Positions 7,962 to 17,190 of a DNA stretch of 64,000 nucleotides are shown piece by piece. Position 1 is the first letter of the stretch, and every line of letters begins with the position of its first letter. The position numbers and the translations under genes are program-made. The stretch lies in the NCBI RefSeq assembly GCF_014486695.1, contig NZ_JACTAB010000001.1, positions 248,001 through 312,000 on the forward strand. Reading direction: 5' to 3'. This stretch comes from Flavobacterium buctense (GTDB lineage Bacteria; Bacteroidota; Bacteroidia; Flavobacteriales; Flavobacteriaceae). Below the pieces are notes generated by a model. That model was not told the DNA's origin and ran no database searches. It saw nothing but the letters and a program-made list of their open reading frames with translations.

Positions 7962-10013
7962 TTGAAAAAAGGATTATTTATAATTATAATGCTGTTTTTT
8001 TTGGGATGTAAACAAAAAAAAACAACTAACCTTGGTTTAAATAAAACTAAAGACAGTTTATCTTATTTTAGTAAAGAGTTATCAGATGACAGAAAAAATC
8101 TTGAACAAAAAAAACAAGTTGTAAAAAAAACTTTGTCATACATTGAAGACAAAGAAAATTCACTTGAAAAAAGGGAAGTTCTCCTTTCAATAATATCCTT
8201 TCAAGTATTAAATCAGGAATATTATAAGTTTGATTATGTTTATAAATCTTTACTTGAAAATTCAATTCTCTCAAATGACTCTCTCAACATTGCTAATGCC
8301 TACCGTTTTAAAGCAAGTTATTTAAAAAATAATATTGTTTTTGATAGTGCTTTTTATTTTTATGGTAAGTCTGAAAAAATTTATAGTAAAATTAATGATC
8401 AAGAAAATTTAGGTAATGTTCTACTAAACAAAAGTGTTACGCAATATTTTGCAAATGATTTTCTCAAAGCTGACTTAACAGCAATAAAAGCATATAATAT
8501 TCTCAAGAAACAAGACGATAAATATAAAATCTATTTGAATTTAACAGTTCTTGGAAACATAAACAATGAATTAAATGAGTATGAAAAAGCGCTTAATTAC
8601 CACAAAAATGCTCTTGAGATAATTGAAAAATATAAAATAGATAATAATCAACATCCAAAAGCAACTTGTTTGAATAATATAGGTCATACCTATAAACTAC
8701 AAAAAAAATATAATGAAGCTATAACTTATTTCAATTTAGCATTATCAAATAAAAATTTATTAGTCGACACACCTGATTTATATGTTTTATTACTCGACAA
8801 TTTAGCTTATTGCAAACTAAAAATTAAGGACAATAGGGATTTACCTAAAATGTTTTTAGAATCATTGAATATAAGTGATAGTTTAAAACTTTACTCAAGT
8901 TCTATTTATAGCTTAAATCATCTTTCTGAATTTTACGCAGAAAAAAAAGATTATCAAAAAGCAAGAATTTACTCTACGAGAGCTGTAAATCTATCAAAAT
9001 TGACGAAGTTGCCAGTTGATATTCTTAGCTCTTTAAAACAAAGTTCTTTAGTCTTCCCTCCAGAAGAAGCTAAGAAACTCTCGTTAAATTACATCAGGAT
9101 TAATGATAGTCTTCAACAAGTTGAAAGAAAATCACAAGAAAAATTCGCACGGATCCAACTCGAAACCGACGAAATCATTCAAGAAAACGAAGGTTTAGCC
9201 GAGAGTAACAGAAACCTTCTCTATGTATTTGTGGTTTCATTCATCTTGGTAGTCCTATTGTTTGTCGTTAGAGCACAAAGAGCGAGAACTAGGGAGTTAT
9301 TGTACAAACAAGCCCAACAAAAAGCCAACGAAGACATTTACAACCTCATGATGTCACAACAAGCTATTATTGATGAAAGTCGAAATAAGGAGAAAAAGCG
9401 TTTGGCTCAAGATTTACACGATGGTGTTCTGGGCAGAATGTTTGGTTTGCGCTTAAACTTAGACAGCTTAAATTCCAGTACTGAAGAAGATGCGGTTCGA
9501 AAACGTTTCGAATTATTAAACGAACTCAAAACCATCGAACAAGACATCCGCGAAATATCCCACGACTTAAATAGAGAAAAACAAGTTTTAATTAATAACT
9601 TTGTTTCTATCGTTCACAATTTATTAGAAGAACAAAAAACGGCATTTGAAGTGAATGTCAACTATACTATTGATGAAAATGTAGTTTGGGATAAAATAGG
9701 TAACGCCATCAAAATCAATTTATACCGTATCCTACAAGAAGGTTTGCAAAATATTAATAAGTATGCCAATGCTAAAAACATCTTGGTAGAGATAAAAGGC
9801 GATGAAGAAAATGTATATTTGAAAATCCAAGACGATGGCGTTGGATTCGATGTCAATAAGAAAAGTAAAGGAATCGGCATGCAAAACATGATATCCCGAA
9901 CCAATGATTGCAAAGGAATCATCGACATCAATTCTAAAAAAGACAACGGAACCAAAATTGTAATTACTATTCCAATCGAAACAAAACAACCTATAATTGT
10001 AGAACAAGAATGA
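7962..10013 (+). CDS. Second lipoprotein-type TPR sensor histidine kinase
   Basis: 683 residues from a TTG start at 7962. An open frame extends to 7911 but would begin inside the terminator and put 17 extra residues before a canonical lipoprotein signal (MKKGLFIIIMLFFLGC). From 7962 the catalytic His is residue 486, almost the same as His487 in the paralogue at 5238. Layout: lipobox Cys16, periplasmic TPR-like array to about 400, one transmembrane helix at about 417-438, coiled coil, HisKA_3 (DLHDGV), HATPase_c (QDDGVGF, KGIGMQNM). The stop overlaps the next regulator's ATG by 4 bp, so the two are translationally coupled. Confidence 0.9.
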   Translation: MKKGLFIIIMLFFLGCKQKKTTNLGLNKTKDSLSYFSKELSDDRKNLEQKKQVVKKTLSYIEDKENSLEKREVLLSIISFQVLNQEYYKFDYVYKSLLENSILSNDSLNIANAYRFKASYLKNNIVFDSAFYFYGKSEKIYSKINDQENLGNVLLNKSVTQYFANDFLKADLTAIKAYNILKKQDDKYKIYLNLTVLGNINNELNEYEKALNYHKNALEIIEKYKIDNNQHPKATCLNNIGHTYKLQKKYNEAITYFNLALSNKNLLVDTPDLYVLLLDNLAYCKLKIKDNRDLPKMFLESLNISDSLKLYSSSIYSLNHLSEFYAEKKDYQKARIYSTRAVNLSKLTKLPVDILSSLKQSSLVFPPEEAKKLSLNYIRINDSLQQVERKSQEKFARIQLETDEIIQENEGLAESNRNLLYVFVVSFILVVLLFVVRAQRARTRELLYKQAQQKANEDIYNLMMSQQAIIDESRNKEKKRLAQDLHDGVLGRMFGLRLNLDSLNSSTEEDAVRKRFELLNELKTIEQDIREISHDLNREKQVLINNFVSIVHNLLEEQKTAFEVNVNYTIDENVVWDKIGNAIKINLYRILQEGLQNINKYANAKNILVEIKGDEENVYLKIQDDGVGFDVNKKSKGIGMQNMISRTNDCKGIIDINSKKDNGTKIVITIPIETKQPIIVEQE

Positions 10014-10675
10014 AAAGCCCTATCCAAATTTTAATCGTAGACGACCATCCCTTTATTATCGAAGCCTACAAAAATGCCATTAATAAATATGGCCAAAAAG
10101 GCTTTGATTTTGTGGTAACCCAAGCCAACAACTGTAAATCGGGCTACGAGAATATTATTGATGCAACTAAAAAATTTGATATTGCTTTTTTTGACATCAG
10201 TATGCCGGAATATGCCGAAAAAGGAATCTACTCCGGAGAAGATTTAGCCATGTTGATGAAAACCGAAATGCCGGAATGCAAAGTGATTTTGTTGACCATG
10301 CACACCGAATTACTTAAGATAAATAACATCATCAAAAACATCAATCCAAGTGGCTTAATCATTAAAAACGACTTGACTTTTGACGAGTTGCTTTTTGCTT
10401 TTGATAAAATCATTAACGACGAAAGTTATTACAGCCAAACCGTAATTAAATTAGTCGGTCAAGCCCAATACAATAATATCGAATTAGACGTTTTTGACAA
10501 ACAAATCCTATTCCACTTATCAAAAGGGGTAAAAACTAAAGATTTACCAACCTATATACCGCTTTCCTTAAGCGCTATCGAAAAAAGAAAACTAAATATT
10601 CGCGAAATATTGGAAGTTGCAGGCGGAACAGATGTTGATTTAATCAGAGAAGCCAAGAATAAAGGTGTCATTTAA
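10010..10675 (+). CDS. Response regulator paired with the second TPR kinase
   Basis: 221 residues. Receiver with D11-D12, phospho-acceptor D62 in FFDISMP, Thr in LLTMHT and Lys in IIKND; C-terminal LuxR-like HTH (LSKGVKTKDLPTYIPLSLSA). The ATGA overlap with the kinase gene makes it the almost certain phosphorylation partner of that kinase. It is a close paralogue of the regulator at 3869, implying duplication of a kinase-regulator pair. Confidence 0.92.
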   Translation: MKSPIQILIVDDHPFIIEAYKNAINKYGQKGFDFVVTQANNCKSGYENIIDATKKFDIAFFDISMPEYAEKGIYSGEDLAMLMKTEMPECKVILLTMHTELLKINNIIKNINPSGLIIKNDLTFDELLFAFDKIINDESYYSQTVIKLVGQAQYNNIELDVFDKQILFHLSKGVKTKDLPTYIPLSLSAIEKRKLNIREILEVAGGTDVDLIREAKNKGVI

Positions 10676-10680
10676 CGATA

Positions 10681-10717
10681 TTACGGGAAACCGTAACAAA
10701 TATGCGGGAAACCGTAA
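10681..10717 (+). repeat. Tandem GAAA-tetraloop hairpins
   Basis: Two copies of CGGGAAACCGTAA, 21 bp apart (10684-10696 and 10705-10717). The first sits in a perfect TTACGG-GAAA-CCGTAA hairpin; the second pairs with one G-T and fewer outer pairs. They begin 5 bp after the stop codon of the regulator gene and lack a T run. Confidence 0.7.
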
Positions 10718-10834
10718 TTAAACGCTTAGCTACAATGACTAACTTAGCTGAATGATTTCAGGGTTAGTATTTGTAGAATTAATCCAGTAGTTATAAAACT
10801 TAAAACTACTACTTAATTTACAAGACTTAGGGGG

Positions 10835-10863
10835 AAGCGATACTTTCGGGTATCGCTTTTTTT
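10835..10863. terminator. Bidirectional terminator between the regulator gene and thiL
   Basis: AAGCGATAC (10835-10843), loop TTTCGG, GTATCGCTT (10850-10858), then T's. It overlaps the thiL stop codon on the other strand; on that strand the stem is followed by only a mixed sequence, so it works best for the plus strand. Confidence 0.8.
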
Positions 10864-11908
10864 ATGCTTCCATAGCGTCCCAACCACGGGCTTTCAAAGG
10901 AATTTTGGTATTAGCTCTGGTAATTAAGTGTATGCCTTCGCTTTCTTGTGTTAAATGACCAATAACCGTAAAATTAGGATTGGCTTTGATTTTATCAAAA
11001 TCTTCTATGGCAATTGTAAACAACAATTCATAATCTTCACCACCATTAATCGCAACAGTTGTCGAATCAATATTGAACTCTTCACAAACATTAATAAACT
11101 GTGGGTCAACCGGAATTTTCTCTTCGTATAAATTACAGCCGACTTTACTTTGCTTACAGATATGAATAATCTCCGAAGACAATCCATCCGAAATATCAAT
11201 CATCGAAGTCGGTTTAACTTCTAGTTTTTCCAATAAAATTCTTATGTCATGACGCGCTTCCGGTCTTAATTGGCGCTCAATTAAATAAGTATACGCATCC
11301 AAATCGGGTTGGTTGTTTGGGTTTACCTGAAAGACTTGTTTCTCGCGTTCCAAAACCTGTAATCCCATGTAAGCTGAACCTAAATCACCTGTTACCACCA
11401 GTAAATCGCCCTCTTTCGCACCATCTCTGTAAACAAGTTCGTTTTCATTCGCTTCCCCAATGGCAGTAATCGAAATAATTAATCCTTTTTGAGAAGAAGT
11501 TGTATCGCCTCCAATAACATCCACATTATAAAATTTCGCCGCCAAAGCAATCCCATCAAACAGTTCTTCCAAGGCTTCCAGCGGAAAACGATTTGAAACC
11601 GCTACTGAAACGGTTATCTGAGATGGTTTTGCATTCATAGCGCAGATGTCGGAAACATTCACTACAACCGCCTTATAACCTAAATGACGCAATGGCATAT
11701 AAGACAAATCAAAATGCACTCCTTCAATCAACAAATCAGTGGAAACGACTGCTTTTTTATCTTTAAAATCTAAAACAGCGGCATCATCGCCTATACTTTT
11801 CAAGGTCGAAGGTTGCTTTACATCAAAATTTTTAGTCAAATGGTCTATCAAACCAAATTCACCCAATTGTGATAATGAGGTACGTTGCGGTGTTTTATCT
11901 TCTAACAT
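10862..11908 (-). CDS. thiL: Thiamine-monophosphate kinase
   Basis: 348 residues of the AIR-synthase-like fold. The ATP/metal motif is IGDDAAVLDF near residue 40, followed by STDLLIEGVHF, the substrate-loop region VIGGDTTSS and the late motif INGGEDYELLFTI. It phosphorylates thiamine monophosphate to the diphosphate cofactor. It stands alone; no other thi genes are in the window. A -7 element lies 20 bp upstream of the ATG. Confidence 0.95.
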   Translation of the reverse strand: MLEDKTPQRTSLSQLGEFGLIDHLTKNFDVKQPSTLKSIGDDAAVLDFKDKKAVVSTDLLIEGVHFDLSYMPLRHLGYKAVVVNVSDICAMNAKPSQITVSVAVSNRFPLEALEELFDGIALAAKFYNVDVIGGDTTSSQKGLIISITAIGEANENELVYRDGAKEGDLLVVTGDLGSAYMGLQVLEREKQVFQVNPNNQPDLDAYTYLIERQLRPEARHDIRILLEKLEVKPTSMIDISDGLSSEIIHICKQSKVGCNLYEEKIPVDPQFINVCEEFNIDSTTVAINGGEDYELLFTIAIEDFDKIKANPNFTVIGHLTQESEGIHLITRANTKIPLKARGWDAMEA

Positions 11909-11928
11909 AGTTACTCGATTTTAGGTTG

Positions 11929-11936
11929 CAAAGTTA
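11929..11936 (-). promoter_or_regulatory. -7 element before thiL
   Basis: CAAAGTTA on the plus strand reads TAACTTTG on the minus strand, a full match to TAnnTTTG, 20 bases before the start codon. No TTG at the expected distance. Confidence 0.45.
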
Positions 11937-12008
11937 CAAAGTTTTTTAGCCATAGTTTGCACAGATTCTCGTTGATTATTTGCAACTTTATAGGAATAAA
12001 TTTTTACC

Positions 12009-12935
12009 ATGAAATCACACCAAATTATAACGCTAACCCTCAATCCTTCATTAGACAAAAGCACTCATTTTTCCGGATTAGTGGCTGAACAAAAAATCCG
12101 TTGTGACAAACCAAGATACGATGCCGGCGGTGGCGGAATAAATGTTTCCAAAGCGATTGCCAAACTTGGCGGAAATTCTCTTTGTATCCATACTTCGGGC
12201 GGTTCGTCTGGCAAAATGTTAGAAGAATTAGTAAACAACGAAGGCATTGAAAGCCAAGTTATTCCAACACAAAATTGGACCCGCGAAAATTTCATCGCTT
12301 TTGAAAACCAAACTAAAGCACAATACCGATTTGGGTTTCCCGGAAATGAACTGACAGAAGCCGAAAAAGAAACCGTAATCGAAACCATCAAAGAAATAAA
12401 AACCAATTATTTAGTCCTCAGCGGAAGTTTAAATGAAGGTTTACCAACCCATTTTTATCAAATAATCGCTGAAACGGCAAAAGCTTCCGGAATAAAAGTA
12501 ATTGTAGATACTTCAGGCGAAGCATTGCAGAAAGTGCTGGACAAAGGCGTTTATCTAATTAAACCCAACATTGGTGAATTGGCCAAATTAATCAGAGCAG
12601 AAAGATTAGCATTACCCGAAGTAGAAAAAGCAGCCAAAACCTTAATCAAAAAAGGAAGTGCTGAAATTGTAGTGGTGTCACTTGGAGCAGAAGGCGCCAT
12701 TTTAGTCTCAAAAAACCAAACCGAATTTGTGGCTGCGCCAAAAGTTATAAAGAAAAGTACGGTAGGCGCCGGAGACAGCATGGTCGGTGGAATGGTTTGG
12801 GCTTTGTCACAAAATAAAACCTTAAAAGAAGTCCTGCAATGGGGTGTTTCCTGCGGAACAGCAGCTACTATGAACGAAGGCACTCAGCTTTTCAAAAAAG
12901 AAGACGCCGTGAAATTATTTGAAGGTATTCAGTAA
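12009..12935 (+). CDS. pfkB: 6-phosphofructokinase, PfkB (Pfk-2) type
   Basis: 308 residues, the size of E. coli Pfk-2. Ribokinase/PfkB-family signatures: TLNPSLDK at the start, GGGGINVSKAIAKLGG near residues 38-53, VDTSGEAL, and the second signature STVGAGDSMVGGMVW with the catalytic Asp near residue 254. Sequence matches E. coli Pfk-2 along its whole length, including the QYRFGFPG region. It phosphorylates fructose 6-phosphate, or possibly a related sugar phosphate such as tagatose 6-phosphate. Divergent from thiL. Confidence 0.9.
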   Translation: MKSHQIITLTLNPSLDKSTHFSGLVAEQKIRCDKPRYDAGGGGINVSKAIAKLGGNSLCIHTSGGSSGKMLEELVNNEGIESQVIPTQNWTRENFIAFENQTKAQYRFGFPGNELTEAEKETVIETIKEIKTNYLVLSGSLNEGLPTHFYQIIAETAKASGIKVIVDTSGEALQKVLDKGVYLIKPNIGELAKLIRAERLALPEVEKAAKTLIKKGSAEIVVVSLGAEGAILVSKNQTEFVAAPKVIKKSTVGAGDSMVGGMVWALSQNKTLKEVLQWGVSCGTAATMNEGTQLFKKEDAVKLFEGIQ

Positions 12936-12939
12936 CAAA

Positions 12940-12967
12940 AAACCCAGCAACTTTCGCCATTGGGTTT
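12940..12967 (+). terminator. Weak hairpin after pfkB
   Basis: AAACCCA (12940-12946) and TGGGTTT (12961-12967) with a 14-base loop, followed by CTTCT. It may serve pfkB. Confidence 0.4.
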
Positions 12968-12977
12968 CTTCTATATT

Positions 12978-13009
12978 CTCAGCTACTTAGTTACTCAGCA
13001 ACTCAGTCA
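12978..13009. repeat. Intergenic word array, ACTCAG type
   Basis: Imperfect tandem CAGCTACTTAGTTACTCAGC followed by AACTCAGTCA between the convergent pfkB and lepA. The same words return in inverted form at 17611-17636 and in the same form at 17758-17796. Confidence 0.6.
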
Positions 13010-13014
13010 ATTAT

Positions 13015-14811
13015 TTAATCATTCAATTTTAAAACGGCCATAAACGCTTCTTGTGGAATTTCAACATTGCCTACTAAACGCATTCTTTTCTTTCCTTTTT
13101 TCTGTTTTTCCAACAGTTTACGCTTACGCGAAATATCACCACCATAACACTTGGCGGTAACGTCTTTACGCAACGCTTTGATTGTTTCACGAGCAATAAT
13201 TTTTGCCCCAATCGCAGCTTGAATCGGAATGTCAAATTGTTGTCTTGGGATTAATTCACGCAACTTCTCGCACATTTTTTTACCAATATTGTAAGCATTA
13301 CTTTCATGAATCAAAGCCGAAAGCGCATCAACCGATTGTCCGTTTAACAACACGTCTAATTTAACCAGTTTGGATTCTTTCATACCAATTGGCGTATAGT
13401 CAAACGACGCATAGCCTTTGGAAACTGTTTTCAATCTATCATAAAAATCGAATACAATCTCCGCCAATGGCATGTCAAAATTCAATTCTACTCTTTCTGT
13501 CGTTAAATAAGTTTGATTGGTAATCACACCACGCTTTTCAATACACAAACTCATTACGTTTCCAACATAATCAGATTTGGTAATGATAGTAGCTTTTATA
13601 AATGGTTCTTCCACTCTATCTAAACGAGAAGGTTCAGGTAAATCAGAAGGATTATTCACTACAAAAGGCGTAGTAGGTTCTTTTTTGGTGTAAGCCATAT
13701 ACGAAACGTTGGGAACCGTAGTAATTACGGTCATATCGTATTCGCGTTCCAAACGTTCTTGAATGATTTCTAAATGCAGCATTCCTAAGAATCCACAACG
13801 GAAACCAAACCCTAAAGCGGCTGAACTTTCCGGAGTAAACACCAAGGAAGCATCATTCAATTGCAATTTCTCCATCGAAGCACGTAAATCTTCGTAATCT
13901 TCAGTATCTACAGGATAAATTCCGGCGAAAACCATTGGTTTAACATCTTCGAATCCTGTAATCATATTGGTAGTTGGCGTTTTAGCATCGGTTAAAGTAT
14001 CACCAACCTTTACTTCTTTCGCTTCCTTAATTCCTGATATTAAATAGCCAACATCTCCTGTAGAAATGACATTCTTAGGAACTTGATTTAACTTCAAAGT
14101 ACCTACTTCATCGGCAAAATACTCATTGCCGGTCGCCATGAATTTGATTTTTTGACCTTTTTTTATTTCTCCGTTTTTGACACGGAAAATAACCTCGATT
14201 CCTCGGAAAGGATTGTAATGCGAATCAAAAATTAAGGCTTGTAAAGGCTCGTCTTTGTTTCCTTTTGGTGCCGGAATTTTTTCAATAATGGCAGCTAAAA
14301 TATTTTCCACGCCAAAACCGGTTTTACCCGAAGCATGAATAATATCTTCCAATTTACAACCTAATAAATCGATAATATCATCGCTAACTTCTTCCGGATT
14401 AGCGCTTGGCAAATCCACTTTATTTAAGACCGGAATAATTTCCAAGTCGTTTTCTAAAGCTAAATACAAGTTAGAAATGGTTTGTGCCTGAATACTTTGC
14501 GCAGCATCAACAATCAAAAGCGCACCTTCACATGCGGCAATGGAACGAGAAACTTCATAGGAGAAATCAACGTGTCCGGGAGTATCAATAAGGTTCAGAA
14601 TATAATCTTCGCCTTTGTACTTATATTCCATCTGAATGGCGTGACTCTTAATGGTAATGCCACGCTCGCGTTCTAAGTCCATGTTGTCCAACAACTGGGC
14701 TTTCTCTTCACGAGCAGTAACGGTTTGTGTAGCACCAAGCAATCGGTCCGCAAGCGTACTTTTTCCGTGGTCAATGTGTGCAATAATGCAAAAATTTCTA
14801 ATATGCTTCAT
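13015..14811 (-). CDS. lepA: Elongation factor 4 (LepA), ribosomal back-translocase GTPase
   Basis: 598 residues from the ATG at 14811 ([18 protein letters not shown]), the normal LepA start; an open frame reaches 14922 but a full promoter lies inside that extension. GTPase motifs: G1 AHIDHGKS, G3 DTPGH, G4 NKVDL. The LepA-specific C-terminal domain ends in the basic stretch [20 protein letters not shown]. It binds stalled ribosomes. Core gene with no irregularity; it is convergent with pfkB and divergent from dusB. Confidence 0.97.
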   Translation of the reverse strand: MKHIRNFCIIAHIDHGKSTLADRLLGATQTVTAREEKAQLLDNMDLERERGITIKSHAIQMEYKYKGEDYILNLIDTPGHVDFSYEVSRSIAACEGALLIVDAAQSIQAQTISNLYLALENDLEIIPVLNKVDLPSANPEEVSDDIIDLLGCKLEDIIHASGKTGFGVENILAAIIEKIPAPKGNKDEPLQALIFDSHYNPFRGIEVIFRVKNGEIKKGQKIKFMATGNEYFADEVGTLKLNQVPKNVISTGDVGYLISGIKEAKEVKVGDTLTDAKTPTTNMITGFEDVKPMVFAGIYPVDTEDYEDLRASMEKLQLNDASLVFTPESSAALGFGFRCGFLGMLHLEIIQERLEREYDMTVITTVPNVSYMAYTKKEPTTPFVVNNPSDLPEPSRLDRVEEPFIKATIITKSDYVGNVMSLCIEKRGVITNQTYLTTERVELNFDMPLAEIVFDFYDRLKTVSKGYASFDYTPIGMKESKLVKLDVLLNGQSVDALSALIHESNAYNIGKKMCEKLRELIPRQQFDIPIQAAIGAKIIARETIKALRKDVTAKCYGGDISRKRKLLEKQKKGKKRMRLVGNVEIPQEAFMAVLKLND

Positions 14812-14893
14812 CTTCGTAAATCTGTCATTTTTTAGCTGCGCTCTGTTCGGCTTATGGCCTCGGGTGGGCAAAAACACGTTTGCGTTTAATCGG

Positions 14894-14922
14894 CAAATAT
14901 AGGCTAAATTCATCAGTTTCAA
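14894..14922 (-). promoter_or_regulatory. Complete promoter of lepA
   Basis: On the minus strand: TTG (14922-14920), 18 bp, TATATTTG (14901-14894). Predicted start near 14888, giving a leader of about 77 bases. It rules out the longer lepA frame. Confidence 0.65.
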
Positions 14923-14975
14923 AACGCAAAAAAAGTCTTTGTTCGTTTGTCTTTCTTCTATTCTCTTAAAAATCG

Positions 14976-14983
14976 TATTTTTG
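14976..14983 (+). promoter_or_regulatory. -7 element before dusB
   Basis: TATTTTTG followed by CC, 17 bases before the ATG at 15001. Full match to TAnnTTTG; no TTG at the usual distance. Confidence 0.45.
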
Positions 14984-15000
14984 CCAAAAAAAATTAAAGC

Positions 15001-15993
15001 ATGCCCAAAATCGGCAACATTTTATTACCTGATTTCCCTTTGCTACTTGCGCCTATGGAAGATGTGAGCGATCCTCCATTCCGCAGACTTTGTAAGTTAC
15101 ACGGTGCTGATTTGATGTACTCAGAATTCATCTCTTCCGAAGGCCTGATTCGCGATGCGATGAAAAGCCGAATGAAATTGGATATTTTCGATTACGAACG
15201 TCCTGTTGGCATTCAGATTTTTGGTGGTGATGAAGAAGCGATGGAGATGTCTTCAAGAATTGTTGATGCAGTACAACCTGATTTAGTGGATATTAATTTT
15301 GGCTGTCCGGTTAAAAAAGTAGTTTGCAAAGGCGCCGGTGCCGGAGTTTTAAAAGATGTCGATTTGATGGTGCGTTTGACCAAAGCTGTTATCAAAGGAA
15401 CTTCGCTTCCGGTTACGGTAAAAACGCGTTTGGGTTGGGATGAAAATTCCATCAATATTGATGAAGTTGCCGAACGTTTACAAGATATTGGGGTACAAGC
15501 TTTGACGGTTCATGCCCGAACCCGTGCCCAAATGTACAAAGGTCATTCAGATTGGTCGCACATTCAAAGAATCAAAGAAAACCCAAGAATTACCATGCCT
15601 ATTTTCGGAAACGGAGATATTGATTCGCCCGAAAAAGCATTGGAATACAAAAACAAATACGGTTTAGACGGGATGATGATTGGTCGCGCTGCGATTGGTT
15701 ATCCGTGGATTTTTAACGAAATCAAACACTACTTCAAAACCGGAGAACATTTGGCACAACCCACAATGACCGATAGAGTCGAAGCCGCCAGAAATCATTT
15801 AACTTGGTCAATGGATTGGAAAGGAGAACGCGTTGGGATTGTAGAAATGCGCCGTCATTACACCAATTATTTTAAAGGAATTCCCAACTTCAAGGAACAC
15901 CGTTTAAAATTGGTTACCCTAGAATCCGCTGAAGCATTATTCAAAGCTTTGGACGAAATTCAAGATGTATATTCGGGTTTTCAGTTTGTTTAA
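15001..15993 (+). CDS. dusB: tRNA-dihydrouridine synthase (DusB type)
   Basis: 330 residues, FMN-dependent TIM barrel. The start contains [18 protein letters not shown]; the signature [20 protein letters not shown] near residues 97-116 includes the catalytic Cys; [13 protein letters not shown] is the phosphate-binding loop. It reduces uridine in the tRNA D-loop. The stop overlaps the convergent LolC/E-like gene by 4 bp. Confidence 0.95.
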   Translation: MPKIGNILLPDFPLLLAPMEDVSDPPFRRLCKLHGADLMYSEFISSEGLIRDAMKSRMKLDIFDYERPVGIQIFGGDEEAMEMSSRIVDAVQPDLVDINFGCPVKKVVCKGAGAGVLKDVDLMVRLTKAVIKGTSLPVTVKTRLGWDENSINIDEVAERLQDIGVQALTVHARTRAQMYKGHSDWSHIQRIKENPRITMPIFGNGDIDSPEKALEYKNKYGLDGMMIGRAAIGYPWIFNEIKHYFKTGEHLAQPTMTDRVEAARNHLTWSMDWKGERVGIVEMRRHYTNYFKGIPNFKEHRLKLVTLESAEALFKALDEIQDVYSGFQFV

Positions 15994-17189
15994 TCCAACA
16001 ACTTTTTGCTTACTCTACTACTCGCAATCCAACTGGAAATAAAACCCAAAGAGATGATTGTCAAGAAAACAATCAACACATTTTGAACACTAAAAACCAC
16101 CGGATAAGCCAAGGTTTCAGTGATCATAACCAAACTAAACTGTTGCTGAATCACCACAATAATTATTCCCAAAAGCAATCCGATAATACCGCCAAAAACA
16201 CTCAGTAAACTGCCTTGCAACAAGAAAATTCTCTTCAAATCTTTAATTTCTGAACCCAAATTGTAGAGTGTTTTCAAGTTAGATTTTTTATCCAAAACCA
16301 TCATAATTAGCGCTCCTATTAAGTTAAAAAGCGCAATAATGATTACCAAAGTAAAGATCAAATACACCGCTATATTCTCGGTGTTCAACATTTTGTATAG
16401 AGTCGCGTTTTGCTGCGCTCTGTTTTTGATGTCGACTTTATTTTGAAAAAGTGTATTCAGTTTTTCAATGACATTCGCTTCATCAACATTGGGTTTCAGC
16501 TTAATCTCCACACCCGAAATCTGATTCGGTTTTAATTCTAATAAATATTGCGCCAAAATCAAATCACAAAACACATATTTACTATCTAAATCTTCACTAA
16601 TGGCATAAATTCCTATCGGAATCAACTTGGCTTTGTTGAACGCTTCGGCTTCACTTTCAATAACGCCTTTGCCCTTTCTCGGGACATAAACCTCAAACGG
16701 ATTATTAAAATCAAAAAGGCCTAAAGACAATTTCTCTGAAATTCCATAACCAATAACAACCTGAACCGTATTGGGCTCTAACCATTTTCCATTAATCAAA
16801 TTTTGATCTACCACATTGGTTTTGGTAAAATTGGCATCGACACCTTTTAAATAAGTCACTTGTTCTTTGCCGTCAAAAAAGAAAAGCACTCGTTCTTCCA
16901 CAACTTTACTGAAAGAAGCAACGCCTTCCATGCTTTTGAGTTGGGATTCTTGTTCGGGTGAAATAACAAAAGATTTTCCTGAAATGGGATTGACTTTTAA
17001 ATCGGGATCAAAGTCATTGGAAAAAGACAAACTAAAAACCCGCAATCCGCTAAAAACAGAAAGCACCACAAACAAAGCCATGGCGCCAACAATAATTCCT
17101 ACCGAAGCGATACCCGTAATAATATTAATAGCATTGTTTTTACTTTTGCTAAAAAGGTATCGTTTGGCTATGTATAGCGAAAAGTTCAA
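15990..17189 (-). CDS. LolC/LolE-like ABC transporter permease
   Basis: 399 residues. The N-terminus is FSLYIAKRYLFSKSKNNAIN then a transmembrane helix (IGIIVGAMALFVVLSVFSG type), a large periplasmic domain (about 45-270), and three C-terminal helices (FTLVIIIALFNLIGALIMMV; LLSVFGGIIGLLLGIIIVVI; final helix). This MacB-FtsX architecture with the AKRY start marks the lipoprotein-release permeases that move lipoproteins out of the inner membrane. It follows rbfA by a single base, so they are co-transcribed. The ATPase partner is elsewhere. Confidence 0.85.
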   Translation of the reverse strand: MNFSLYIAKRYLFSKSKNNAINIITGIASVGIIVGAMALFVVLSVFSGLRVFSLSFSNDFDPDLKVNPISGKSFVISPEQESQLKSMEGVASFSKVVEERVLFFFDGKEQVTYLKGVDANFTKTNVVDQNLINGKWLEPNTVQVVIGYGISEKLSLGLFDFNNPFEVYVPRKGKGVIESEAEAFNKAKLIPIGIYAISEDLDSKYVFCDLILAQYLLELKPNQISGVEIKLKPNVDEANVIEKLNTLFQNKVDIKNRAQQNATLYKMLNTENIAVYLIFTLVIIIALFNLIGALIMMVLDKKSNLKTLYNLGSEIKDLKRIFLLQGSLLSVFGGIIGLLLGIIIVVIQQQFSLVMITETLAYPVVFSVQNVLIVFLTIISLGFISSWIASSRVSKKLLD

Positions 17190-17190
17190 A

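Noticed and set aside
13015-14922. Longer LepA frame starting at 14922
   Set aside because: A full TTG-18 bp-TATATTTG promoter lies within the extension (its TTG overlaps the supposed ATG), and LepA proteins normally begin [14 protein letters not shown].
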